A stretch of DNA of 11,412 nucleotides from an uncultured Mycoplasma sp. (GCA_949284615.1 CASDWL010000079.1:1-11412), one strand, 5' to 3'. Shown: positions 1-9,911, numbered from the stretch's first letter. The notes: generated by a model not told the origin, from the letters alone. Program-made: numbers and translations.

Positions 1-1475
1 CTTTTGCATCAATAGATCCAAATCCAAAATTAATTTTTTCTCTAACTTCAAATGCACCTACACCAATATATTGTAAGTTTTTAGGAAGATAAATAATGTT
101 ATGTGGTGTATATCCAGCAACATTTAAAGTAATATTATATAAGCAAATGCTTCACGTTCTATTGTGGTAATATATGTATCATTTTTAAATATTGAATTAA
201 TTACAGATGTAGTTAATTTATTTTCTTCAAATGCTCCAATTCCAATAAAATAAATTAAATTATTTAAAGTAAAATCATTAATTAAATTTTTTCCAAAAGC
301 TCTTGTTGGTATTTGACGTAATAGTGTATTCTTTAAATTAACTTTTGTTAATTTATTATTATAAAATGAATTTTCACCAAGAGATTTTAATGAATTAGGA
401 AATTGAATTGCTGTTAAATTGTTATTAGCAAAAGCCCCTTCTCCAATAGTATCTATAGTAGAGCAAAAACTTATTGAATTTAAATTTTTATTATTAAATG
501 CATTCTTAGCAATTGATTTAATAGTAAGTGATTTAATTATTTTACCATTAGAATCTCTACCCTCTAAAATACCATCGATTTTTACATCTTTACTACTTCC
601 ATCATATCCAACAATTGTATCTTTGATAAATAACAATCCATCAGATGTTTTTGCAGCATAAGTCATATTTGTCACATCAATTGCTGGATTAGGATTTCAG
701 AACTTAAATGATAAATTTGTTTTTATTGAATTGGATTCGATTAAGAACATTACATCAAAAGCAACACTACCTTTAACATCATAAATACTCATTAAAGGAT
801 AAGTTTGTATCTCTTTTGAACCTGTTACTCTAATTCCGGTATCAGTTGTTATAGATAACATTGAATTAATTCAATTATAAATTTCCTCATAATAATCATT
901 TGCAGTTTTAGCATATTCTAAAGCTTTATTCATAATTGCATTAAATTCAGTAACATAGGCATTAAATTGATTTTCAGTTGCTTCAAAATAATTAAAATCA
1001 ATTGGATTTGAATAAATATAATCATATTGATTATAATCACCAAATTTAACTGTTAAAGATAAAGTTTTATTTTGAAAAGATGCATCAGTTACAATTAAAG
1101 TTACTTTTGTTCTTGTTGATCCTTCTTTTACTTCTTGAGCTAACATATCATTATCAATAACAGATTTTTTAAATGAATAAAATGAAATATCTAAGGGCAA
1201 ATTTGCTCCTTCAATTATAACTTCAAATTTATTATTTAATGAATTAACTACAACATTTGAAATTATAGGATTTGAAGTTTTGTCATAATTATTATCATCA
1301 ACAATAGGAGTATCAGGACTTGGTGTTATTGGATTAGATGGTTTTTCAGGATTTACAACTTCTTCATTAGATGAATTTGCTATATTTTTATTACAACTTA
1401 TTGATGTCATTGCAATAATAGGTAAAATAGTTGCAATACTTGTAACAGATAATAATATTATTTTTTAGTTTTCAT
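1..1475 (-). pseudogene. BspA-type leucine-rich-repeat lipoprotein, frame-disrupted and 3'-partial
   Basis: A surface lipoprotein read leftward and cut by the window edge. The start at 1475 begins MKTK. After restoring one base in the A6 run (1461-1466) the frame gives a hydrophobic signal peptide with lipobox SISC at about residue 28. A Pro/Ser/Asn-rich linker and a region I do not recognise follow. From about position 520 leftward there are repeated units such as IGEGAF, LGENSF and IGIGAF with N-x-L spacing, typical of BspA-like (LRR_5) repeats. As written, TAA stops translation after five codons. A second disruption near 131-141 (two extra bases in a TA run) ends the long frame at 124-126, while the repeats continue in another frame (PKNLQYIGVGAF) to the edge. 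Internal TGA codons near 873 and 699 read as Trp. Such repeats mediate adhesion in other bacteria; that role here is inferred. It may be phase-variable rather than dead. Confidence 0.75.
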
Positions 1476-1631
1476 ATTTTAATAGTTCTCTCTCTTAGAT
1501 TAATTTAGAATATATATATTTTTGCTTTTTAAATATATTGAATTATTTTAACACTTTAAACAATAAAAATAAAATAATTAAAATAAATCTTTATAATTTT
1601 TTGATATTTAATTTTTGTGAAACATTAAAAA
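1476..1631. other. AT-rich intergenic region between the LRR lipoprotein and deoB
   Basis: No gene is visible. On the minus strand, AGAGAGAG lies about 12 bases before the ATG at 1475 and could act as a weak ribosome binding site. TATATATATATTC at about 1508-1520 offers -10-like hexamers for the lipoprotein gene. The deoB end contains a perfect AT-only inverted repeat with 10-bp arms (1607-1616 and 1627-1636) that overlaps the deoB stop codon. It has no G-C pairs and no convincing T-run, so I do not call it a terminator. Confidence 0.4.
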
Positions 1632-2822
1632 TTAAACCAATTCATCAAATCTATCTTCACCCGTTTTAACTAAATTTAAGTCAAAATTTCTTGCAATAAT
1701 ATTTCCTAATGTTCCAAGACCTTGAAAATCACTTAATTTCTTAGGGTGTTTAAATGATTTTGAATAAATTGTAGCTGGCAACATTTCTCTAGTGTGATTA
1801 TAACCTTTAAAAGATGGATCATTACCATGATCTGAAGTTATTATTAATAAATCATCTTCTTTTAATGCATTTAGTAATTTAGCCAATTTTATGTCAAATA
1901 AATTAATATTTTCAGCATATCCTTCAACATCACGACGATGTCCATAATGTGAATCAAATTGAACTAAATTAACAAATATAAATTCATCTTTTGTATCTTC
2001 AAGAGCTAGATCAATAGTAATATCCATTCCATTAGCATCCCCTTCAGATGGATAATGCTTATCAATTCCCTTACCAGAAAAAATATCATTAATTTTACCA
2101 ACAGAAATAACTTTAATACCTTTATTTTGTAATTGATCTAGTATGGTTTCTTCATCAGGTTCTACTGAATAGTCATGACGATTAAATGTTCTTGTATAAT
2201 TACCATCTTCACCTATATAAGGTCGAGCTATTATTCTTCCAACATTTCACTCTGGTTTTGATGAACAAATTCTTCTTGCTTCTTTTGCATAATGATAAAG
2301 TTTATCTAATCCCATATATTTTTCATGTCCACAAATTTGTAAAACACTATCTCCTGAAGTGTAAATAATAATTTTATTTTCGTTAATTTCTTGATTAGCC
2401 AATTTATTAATAATATCTGTTCCACTAGCAGCACAATTTCCAATAATTTTTCTATTATCAAAAGATTTTTCTAATTCATCAATTAAATCTTTAGGAAATC
2501 CTGTTTCAGTAAAAGTTGGAAAAGGGTTTTCAGTATAAATACCCATCATTTCTCAATGTCCTGTTAAAGTATCTTTTCCATTTGAAAGTTCTTGGACTTT
2601 TGCTGTATAAGCAATTTGTTTTTTTATTTTTCCAGGATTCTTAATTTGAGCTATTGAAGTAATCCCCATTTTCTTTCATGTAGGAATATTTAAAAGACCA
2701 GTTTCTGAAACATGTAATAAAGTGTTAGCACCTTCATCTCCAAATTTTTTTTGTTTTTTATCAGGTCCTATTCCTAAAGAATCAGTAACAATCATAAATA
2801 TTCGACTAAATTTCTGCTTCAT
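1632..2822 (-). CDS. deoB: Phosphopentomutase
   Basis: Interconverts ribose-1-phosphate and ribose-5-phosphate, and the deoxyribose forms. This links nucleoside phosphorylase products to central carbon metabolism in the cytoplasm. It is a Mn-dependent alkaline-phosphatase-superfamily enzyme. The 396-residue length is normal for the family. Visible motifs: MIVTDSLGIGPD at the N-terminus (first metal-site Asp), KDTLTGHWEMMG with the phospho-acceptor Thr at residue 85 (the same number as in the Bacillus cereus enzyme), and then DSHYGHRRDVEGYA, TSDHGNDP and NHTRE, which supply further metal ligands. Two TGA codons read as Trp, including the W of TGHWE. The start at 2822 (MKQKFSRIFMIV) matches the family N-terminus. 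An AAGGAG at 2863-2868 lies about 40 bases upstream, too far to serve this ATG. The gene is divergent from tRNA-Leu and appears intact. Confidence 0.97.
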
Positions 2823-2843
2823 AATTACATTCTTATATTTTAA

Positions 2844-2849
2844 ATTATA
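2844..2849 (-). promoter_or_regulatory. Possible -10 element of deoB
   Basis: TATAAT on the minus strand, with its 3' end 21 bases before the deoB ATG. If used, transcription would start about 14 bases upstream of the ATG, giving an almost leaderless mRNA that excludes the AAGGAG at 2863-2868. No clear -35 is visible, which is common in Mollicutes. In such an AT-rich spacer the match could be chance. Confidence 0.35.
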
Positions 2850-2884
2850 ATTTAAATTTTGTCTCCTTGTTCTTGATTTGTTAT

Positions 2885-2890
2885 TATAAT
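2885..2890 (+). promoter_or_regulatory. Probable -10 element of tRNA-Leu
   Basis: TATAAT ending 17 bases before the first base of the mature tRNA, so initiation near 2897 would give a short 5' leader. No strong -35 is seen. TTGTTC and CTTGAT upstream are too close to be standard. Confidence 0.45.
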
Positions 2891-2907
2891 TATTATTGTT
2901 AAAGCAT

Positions 2908-2991
2908 GCCCAGCTGGTGGAATGGCAGACACAGCAGACTCAAAATCTGCCAACGAAAGTTATAAGGGTTCAAGTCCCTTGCTGGGCACCA
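2908..2991 (+). tRNA. tRNA-Leu (anticodon CAA)
   Basis: An 84-base class II tRNA with encoded CCA. The acceptor arms GCCCAGC (2908-2914) and GCTGGGC (2981-2987) pair perfectly, followed by discriminator A and CCA. The anticodon stem is GCAGA/TCTGC (2934-2938, 2946-2950) with loop CTCAAAA, so the anticodon is CAA (2941-2943), reading UUG leucine. The long variable arm (AAC-gaaa-GTT) is typical of tRNA-Leu. The T arm is AAGGG-TTCAAGT-CCCTT. It is followed at once by a terminator, so it is transcribed alone. Confidence 0.97.
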
Positions 2992-2994
2992 TAT

Positions 2995-3025
2995 AAAAAA
3001 CGCAAGTCAGCATCTTGTGTTTTTT
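2995..3025 (+). terminator. Rho-independent terminator of tRNA-Leu
   Basis: A 12-bp stem, AAAAAACGCAAG (2995-3006) with CTTGTGTTTTTT (3014-3025), has one G-U wobble and a 7-base loop. The right arm ends in a T6 run. It begins four bases after the tRNA CCA. Confidence 0.85.
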
Positions 3026-3085
3026 AATTATTTTTTGAATAAATAAGAATAAAATTAATGATGATTCAATATTCAACAAAAGATT

Positions 3086-3091
3086 TATAAT
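3086..3091 (+). promoter_or_regulatory. Probable -10 element of the lipoprotein cluster
   Basis: TATAAT 53 bases before the ATG at 3145, with only a weak -35-like TTCAAT (3065-3070, 15-base spacer). Together with the GGAG at 3132-3135 it is the best promoter and ribosome-binding-site pair ahead of the plus-strand lipoprotein genes. No comparable signal precedes lppB, so lppA and lppB are probably co-transcribed from here. Confidence 0.45.
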
Positions 3092-3113
3092 ATAGTAATT
3101 AACTAGAGACATC

Positions 3114-3140
3114 ATGTCAAATCAAATAAATGGAGAATAA
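3114..3140 (+). other. Possible leader mini-ORF (MSNQINGE)
   Basis: ATG to TAA encodes eight residues. It lies in the presumed 5' leader, covers the GGAG ribosome binding site of lppA and stops four bases before the lppA ATG. Upstream of it is only a poor AGAGA motif. It may couple translation to lppA or may simply be chance. Confidence 0.25.
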
Positions 3141-3144
3141 TTTT

Positions 3145-4159
3145 ATGAAAACTAAAATAAATAAAATTTTTAATACCTAGCATTTTAGCATTAAGTGTTG
3201 TTCCTTTATCAGCAATCTCATGTGGTAACAATCAGCAAAATAATGTAGAAAATAAAAATCAAATTTCTTTCACTAATCAAACAGAATTTAATATAGGAGA
3301 TTCAACTATTGTAGTAAATGATAGTTCATTAACAGAAGAATGAATAAAAAATAAAATATATGAACACAAAAACTTATTTTTTATAAATTATGAGTCAATT
3401 AATGAAAATGACTTTAAAAATAATCTTTCTATCACAGGAATAAATAAAGATGAAGAAAAAGGAATTTTATCTTTTCAATTAAATTACCAAATTGATGACA
3501 ATAATGATATATCTAAAGTTGTAATAATAAATGGTTTTAAAACATCTTTTACAATTGAATTTGCTAATGAAAATATTTTTACATTGAGTGTTTACAACAT
3601 AAACTTATCTAATTTTGATGTTACTGATTTTTGAATAAAAAATGAAGTTTATAAAATTAAAAATAATATATTCAAAATAACTGGATCAATATCTAAAGAA
3701 AATCTAAATGATATTTTAAAAATTGAAAATATTAAAAAAGATATTAACAACAGTCAAATTACTTTTAAATTAACAATAAATATTGATAATAATTCAGAAT
3801 CAAAAGACATCACATTTAATGGTTTTGAAAATAATTTTCAAGTTGATTTTAAAAATGAAATTTCAGAGATAAATGTAAATATGCCTGAATTTTTGCCATC
3901 TGATTTAAGTGAAGGTTTGATATTTAATGATGTTTTTCCAGAAATTGAATTATATAATCAAATGGCTCAAAACTGAGAAGACATATTAACTATAGCTAAA
4001 GGTCATATAAATCTTTCAGATCCTGACTATTTTTCAGAAATATGTGCTATTCAAGATTATGAAGAAGTCAATGATTTAGATGGAATATTAAAAATTAATT
4101 ATATGATAGTAGATCCTTCAGATAATTTTTCTGGAACAAAAACTAAAATAATTACTATT
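3145..4159 (+). pseudogene. LppA: repeat-domain lipoprotein, frame-disrupted signal peptide, no stop before LppB
   Basis: ATG 3145 has GGAG nine bases upstream and begins MKTKIN, like the minus-strand lipoprotein. As written it hits TAG at 3178-3180. Removing one base from the AAAATTTTT tract (3164-3172) gives MKTKINKFLIPSILAL and then a lipobox ending AISC at about residue 26. From 3161 the frame is open without a break. Three about 95-residue units follow. The first two each end in a strand like ITFNGF or VVIINGF, and contain W-I-K and an I-F-K/N segment. They resemble the Mycoplasma lipoprotein-associated domain (Lipoprotein_17 type). The third unit ends at TKTKIITI, where a final GF strand and stop would be expected. 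Instead the frame passes directly into the LppB signal peptide. TGA codons read as Trp. Expression is probably shared with lppB. It may be a phase-OFF gene, a pseudogene, or the 5' part of a fused gene. Confidence 0.65.
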
Positions 4160-7100
4160 ATGATGAAAAATAAAAAAATAACAAATTTAAAATTGATTTC
4201 ATTGTCAGGTGTTTGTTGTCTTTTACCATTTTCTCTTATTTCTTGTAATACATCAAACAGCAATGATTATCAATACTCAGTAAGTTTTAAAAACACAAAT
4301 TCATTTAATTTTGGAGATTATTCTAAATTAGCTAGTGATAGTTCAATCAATGAAGCATGAATTAAAGCTAAAATTATTGATAATCGAGAATTGATTTTTA
4401 ATATTCCATTATCATTACCATCAGATTTTGATTGAAATTCAAATATTTTAATTTCATCAATTGTTTCAAATGACCAAGATTGTTCTTTAACATTTAATTT
4501 AACATTATTAAATTCTAATCAAAATGGTGAATCAATCTTTAATAGCATTAAATTTACTGGATTTTTAGATCCATCATCTATTCCATCCAAAGATTACATT
4601 ATATCTTTTAAATCTCAAACATCATTTCCTTATGGAGATTCAACTAAATTACCATCTCAAGTAACTACTTCAGATATAAAGCAAAAAGTTATAACTAATA
4701 AAGAACAATTCTTTAATATTTCATCTAATGTTCCGATTGATTTTGATTGAGAAAAAAATATAACAATTCAAAATATAAATTCAAATGACATAGAAGGTGA
4801 ATATCAATTTAAAATTGTTTTAAAATCATATAGTTCAACTGATTTGAATTTATCTCTTGAAAGTGATCTTATTACTTTTACAGGTTATAAAAAACAATCT
4901 AATACTAATAATGATATCTTATTACCAATAGACCCTTCTCTTATCCCTCCAGATAAGTATAAACCTGTTCCAAATGAAGAAGAAAAAATATGAGGAAATG
5001 CACCATTACCAAAAATTCCTGACAATCAAATTACAATGGAACATTTAATTACAATGTTTGATCAGTTTATTGGTAACAAAGAAATGTCTGCATTGACTTT
5101 TGGAAAAAGAATGATTGATGCAAAATTAGTTACTAATGCATTTGCAAAATGAATTACCACAAGATATGTATATTTCCCTTATTTTGCATTTTCTAATCCT
5201 GTTATTCAATTCTTTTTAAAAGATGAAAATGGTAATCGGGTTTGAAATTCAGATATAGACATTAACAATAGTGAACAATATTACAAAACATATTATATTG
5301 ATCAGATTGGTGATTCAGTTCTTAATTATGTTGATGGATGACTATCTCAAGGCCCATTAAAGAATTCATTTTATGAATATATAAATAATTTTTTAGATTT
5401 AATTAAATATGATATGAGTGATATTGATAAAGTATATACAGCTTATACATATATATCTGATCAAATAATTTATGAAGGTTCTCTTTCTTTATCTGCATCT
5501 GTATATAGCAATACTGGTGTTTGTGCAGATTATGCATCCCTTATGGCTTTATTATGTAATTTAGTTGGTGTTCCAACGTTACCGATGCTTACTAATTATC
5601 GTCAACCACAAGGACATGAAATTGTATGAGTTTATATTGATTTATTAGGAGATGGAAATAAAAAATGATTTGGCATGGATCCTACATTTGCTTATAGATA
5701 TGGTAAAGGATATAATGCACAAATTTCTTTTATGCCTACTAAAAGATTGTATGAAAACTTTTTATTCAATTTTCATGATGAACAATTCCCTGATACAAGC
5801 AAAATGACAGAAGTAGAGCGAATGCATTATAATTATAATTTCTTTTTTAGTGCTCCATTTACAACAATATGAGATAATCAAATGTTAGCAACAAAGTCAA
5901 ATTCTTCAATTCCTAAAACTATATATGCTTTAGATAATATTTCTAAACCTATTTACTATGATGGATATTGATACTATATGCAAGCAGATAAGAATTGAGA
6001 AAATAAATTGATGAGGTCAAAATTTTTTAATCCATCTCCAGAAGTTGTTATTGATAAGAATAATTTAACAGAAAATGGATTTAACATTTCTTCAGATGAT
6101 TGAGCTCCTTTTACAAATAGTTACCGAGATTCTTTTGGATATAAAGATAACATAGTAATTGCAAGCACAAAAGAAGGTTCATTAAATAAACCTGATACTA
6201 TTGACTTTATCATAATTAATTTAAAAACTAAAGAATATAAAAAGATACCAACAATTGAAGGTTATTTCGATTCATCTTTTTCTTCTCATTCTGATGGCTT
6301 CAATTTTTATATTGAAAATGGAGAGATTTATTACACAACTCAGGTTAATGATAATTGAAGAGCTAAGACATATAATAAAGTTAATTTATCCAAAGAAGAA
6401 TATGCTTTGTTAAATAAAACAACAGATTTAAAAACTGAATTATACAATAAGATTTTATTGTATAGAATTTATATATCTACTTTTCTAACATCTGAAAATG
6501 GTGATAGAACAAATATTATTGATAAAAATGCTAAAAGAAATTTTTTAGACTATCTATATGAATTAGAAAATAAAATAAAAACAAATAATATTAATAATTA
6601 TGAAGAAATATTAAATAATTTAGATAAGCAATTTAATAATCTTATTCCTGAAATTTTATATATTGATATGCTGAAACTAAATACATTAAATGATGTTTAT
6701 CAATATTCTAAATCATCTGTAGAATCAATTGGGTATTTACCACTAAATAAATTATTAATAGTAGATGATTTATATGATTTTACAGTCAACAACAATAATA
6801 TTAGTTATGATATTTACTATTCTAAGACTAAGAATGGAGTTTATAAAAAAGTAAAAAGTGAGACTTATTTAAATACTACTGGTATTAATGTTAAATTAAG
6901 TGATCTTGGTACAAGTAGTTATGATGGTTTCTATTATTTTGAATACTATCCTTATGGATTAGAAAATCATAAAGTTAAATCGAAAATTTTTGAAGTGCAA
7001 ATTGTAGATAGCAAGACATTGCCTGATGCAGAAGGATTATATACTCAGATTAAAAGAAATACAAACTATAATTCCAAATCTCCAATATGATTCAATAATC

Positions 7101-7444
7101 AAATTGTTTTAAATTTCCTATTAAATGGTATGAATAAATTTCAAGGTAAAATTAGTGGCGATTTAAAATATTTGAATCCTGAATCAAAACAAATTTGTAT
7201 TTTGGATAGTTTTAATATTGATAGTTCAATTTCTAGTTCTACTTTTTCAAAAAAATGAGTAATAGATAAATCTTCTAATAATAATCATGGTATTTATTGA
7301 ATAGAATTCAATATTAATAGCAATGATAGCTACAATAATTCAAATATTAAATCATTCTCAAATTTCTTTTTTCACTTTACAAAAAATGATATTGATAATT
7401 TTGATTTAAATTTATGATCAGAACTAACTAATATGATTAAATAA
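4160..7444 (+). CDS. LppB: transglutaminase-like lipoprotein with repeat domains
   Basis: A large predicted surface lipoprotein of about 1094 residues. The N-terminus MMKNKKITNLK leads into a hydrophobic segment with lipobox LISC (Cys29). Two lipoprotein repeat domains follow (about residues 38-135 and 148-246). A transglutaminase-like core (about 410-520) shows NTGVCADYASLMALL with Cys455, GHEIVWVYI with His486 and GMDPTFAY with Asp507. This order and spacing match the family's catalytic triad. Members of this superfamily are cross-linkers, peptidases or deamidases; the substrate here is unknown. Segments like YYDGYWYYMQADKNW and GEIYYTTQVNDNW (about 596-725) suggest propeller-like strands, followed by an Asn-rich helical part and a C-terminus I do not recognise. 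ATG 4160 or 4163 could start it, with 4163 giving MKNKK. There is no ribosome binding site, and the frame is continuous with lppA upstream, so it may be made as a fusion. Many Trp are TGA. Confidence 0.85.
4271..4895 (+). repeat. Paralogous block shared with LppC (copy 1)
   Basis: Encodes the two repeat domains of LppB and aligns with 8201-8825 at a constant offset of 3930 bp, with no net indel at any point I checked. Identity is very uneven. From 4297 to 4408 I count 8 mismatches in 112 bases, including a perfect 36-base run (4297-4332). The stretch around 4698-4760 and the ends TTTTACAGGTTATAAAAA are also close, while the intervening parts are much more diverged. Confidence 0.85.
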
Positions 7445-7549
7445 AAATGATTTATTAGCAAATTTAATAGTATTTAAAGACCTAAAAATCCATCTTATTT
7501 CAAGTTAATTTATTGTTGAAATCTTAAATAAATTTAATAAAATAAAATT

Positions 7550-9808
7550 ATGAAAAGAAGTAAAATCAAGAAAATATTTTTATATTCATCAATGTTATTA
7601 CCTTTTTTCCCAATAGGATTAGCAATTTCATGTTCTAATGGAGATCCAGAAAAGCCTATTGATTATCAAATAACTTTTATTAATCAAGAAACAAATTATG
7701 AAATTAATAAAAATTATGAAATTAGTGCTAATGTAGATCCAGAAGGTAATTATAATTATCATTGATGAACAAGTGATTCTAATTTAAAATTAATAAATGA
7801 AACTAGTCAAACTGTTTCTTTTTCTTCTACAGAAGTAGGTCAATATTTATTAAATGTAGATATATTAGATCAAAATAATGTTATTTTGGCATCCAAAGCC
7901 ATTACTATAAATTTTATAAGCAAACCAACTTATACTTTAAGTGTTTTTCCTAAAGAAACTTATGATGTAAATAAGACTTATGAGCTAAGTGTTAGTGTAA
8001 CTCCAGATGATTCTACATATCAATATCAATGAATCACAAATAATTCAAATGATATAAAATTACTAAGTCCTAATTCTAAAACACTTCAATTTGTTGCGTA
8101 TGCTCCAGGACAATATGAATTTAGTGTTTCTTTATTAAATCAAAGTGGTGACATTCTAGCGCAAAAAAATCAAATCATTATAAATGTTATTGAAATTTTA
8201 GATTATAGTATTAGTTTTCAAAATGTAAATTCATTTAATTTTGGAGATTATTCTAAATTAGCAAGTGATAGTTCAATTAATGGATCATGAATTAAAGATA
8301 AAGTTATTGATAATCGAGAATTTATCTTTAATATTCCGTCAACATTACTAGCAAATTTTGACTGAAATAGCAACTTATCAATTACTAATATTCAGCCTGA
8401 TGATGCTAAACAATCATTGTCTTTTAACTTAACTTTAGATAAAGCGGATCCTGATGGTTTGGCAATTTCTTCTCTAATTATTTTTACAGGGTTTCGTGAT
8501 CCATCTTCATCATCGACAGGAGATTATGTTATAACTTTTAAATCACAAACATCATTCCCATATGGAGATCCTAATCAATCTCCTTCACAAGCTGGATGAG
8601 CTTATGTTAGAAATAAAATAATCAACAATAAAGAACAATTCTTTAATATCCCATCAAATGTTCCATCAAATTTTGATTGAGAAAGAAATGTCAGAATTGA
8701 AAATGCTACTTGAGATAATGATCAAGGAACATATTCATTTACAATTTATTTACAAGCAAATGATTCACAAAATCCTTATAGTGGAATAAGAAGTTCTACA
8801 ATAACTTTTACAGGTTATAAAAAAGGACAACCATATAATATCAATATTAATCCAGGCCCATATTCGTATGGTGACACTTCTAAATTAGCAAGTGATAATT
8901 CAATTAATGAACAATGAATAAAACAAGTTGTTCTTGATCAAAAAGATAATATTTTTGATTATAGAAGAACTCCACCTCCTGATAATTTTGATTGAGAGCA
9001 AAATGTAGAAATTACAAACCTCAAAAAAGATGATACAAATAGATCGGTTACATTTAATTTGATTTTAAATAATGCAAATAATGATGGAATATCTATTAAT
9101 TCTGAAATAACATTTAATGATTTTAAAGAATTACCTTGAACTACAACTTCAATGCCATCAGATGTTGAATTAAGAATTAATAATATTAAGAAACCATATG
9201 GAATAACAGGTGTAGTTCAATCAAGTCAAGCATTATCTAAATTAAATGAATATGGTATAGTTCGTTCATTTGCTCTTATTAATAAAATTTTATTGGATGT
9301 TTTATTTGTAAATCAAGGATTTATAAATACATCAATTGAAATGACTAATAATAATTTTAATGAAATAATTTTTGTTCTATCAGGTGAAGCAACAAAAGAT
9401 TTTACTGATTGAGGAAAAAGACAAATTCCTATTTCATCAATAATAGAAAATTGATCAGGAGCAACAATTCAATCTGGTCAAAGGGTTGAATTAACAATAA
9501 AATATGCAAGAAATAGCACTTCTTCACTTAGAGGTCAAGATGTTTTTGATGGTAGTTTTATATCTTTTACACCTAATGTTTGAGGAACTGATACTCTAAA
9601 TTGGAATGGAATTGATGTAGATTTTAGAATGTTTTCAAGAGAATTTACTTCATGAGGAAGTATTAAAGTAAATTCAAATATTATCAAACAATCTTCATCA
9701 TCAGATAATAGAACTTTCTTATTATTTGTAAATCATGAAAATGGTATAAATTATTTAATTCAATCTAGCAGTATTGTTAATAATTATTATCGTAAAGAGC
9801 AAGATTAA
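7550..9808 (+). CDS. LppC: lipoprotein with Ig/PKD-like and lipoprotein repeat domains
   Basis: A 752-residue predicted surface lipoprotein. ATG 7550 begins MKRSKIKKIF, with a hydrophobic segment and lipobox AISC (Cys28). Two related domains follow (about 38-122 and 128-212), each with a pattern like NYEINKNYEISANVDPEG or TYDVNKTYELSVSVTP, a Y-x-Y/W strand and a closing GQY strand. This is the look of PKD or bacterial Ig-like folds. Three lipoprotein repeats (about 218-314, 325-425, 431-528) share FGDYSKLASDSSINGSWIK, IFNIP, FDW and ITFTGF motifs. The C-terminal 220 residues are unrecognised. The start is 105 bases after the lppB stop, and neither a ribosome binding site nor a clear terminator lies between, so co-transcription is possible. 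It appears intact with TGA as Trp. A role in adhesion or antigenic variation is inferred only. Confidence 0.85.
8201..8825 (+). repeat. Paralogous block shared with LppB (copy 2)
   Basis: Partner of 4271-4895 at an offset of 3930 bp, encoding the first two repeat domains of LppC. The third domain of LppC (8840-9133) carries a shorter match to the same unit, including TCTAAATTAGCAAGTGATA near 8879. Confidence 0.85.
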
Positions 9809-9847
9809 AATAAATTAATTTTAAAAACTATGCAAAATATAATTAAT

Positions 9848-9869
9848 TCTTATTCAAGTCTTATTCAAG
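9848..9869 (+). repeat. 11-bp perfect tandem duplication upstream of fic
   Basis: TCTTATTCAAG occurs twice in direct succession (9848-9858 and 9859-9869), within the 103-base gap between lppC and fic. The rest of the gap is AT-rich, with no clear terminator or ribosome binding site. Confidence 0.8.
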
Positions 9870-9911
9870 AAAATTTAATTTATTTAATATCCTTTGTTAA
9901 TATTTATTATT

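Noticed and set aside
419..661. An 80-codon open frame on the plus strand inside the LRR lipoprotein gene
   Set aside because: It is antisense to clear leucine-rich-repeat coding sequence and shows no recognisable protein features.
1607..1636. Perfect 10-bp inverted repeat at the end of deoB as a terminator
   Set aside because: The stem is A-T only, overlaps the stop codon and is not followed by a T-run on either strand; chance is likely at this base composition.
2186..2368. A 60-codon open frame on the plus strand inside deoB
   Set aside because: It is antisense to the conserved phosphopentomutase sequence, with low-complexity residues only.
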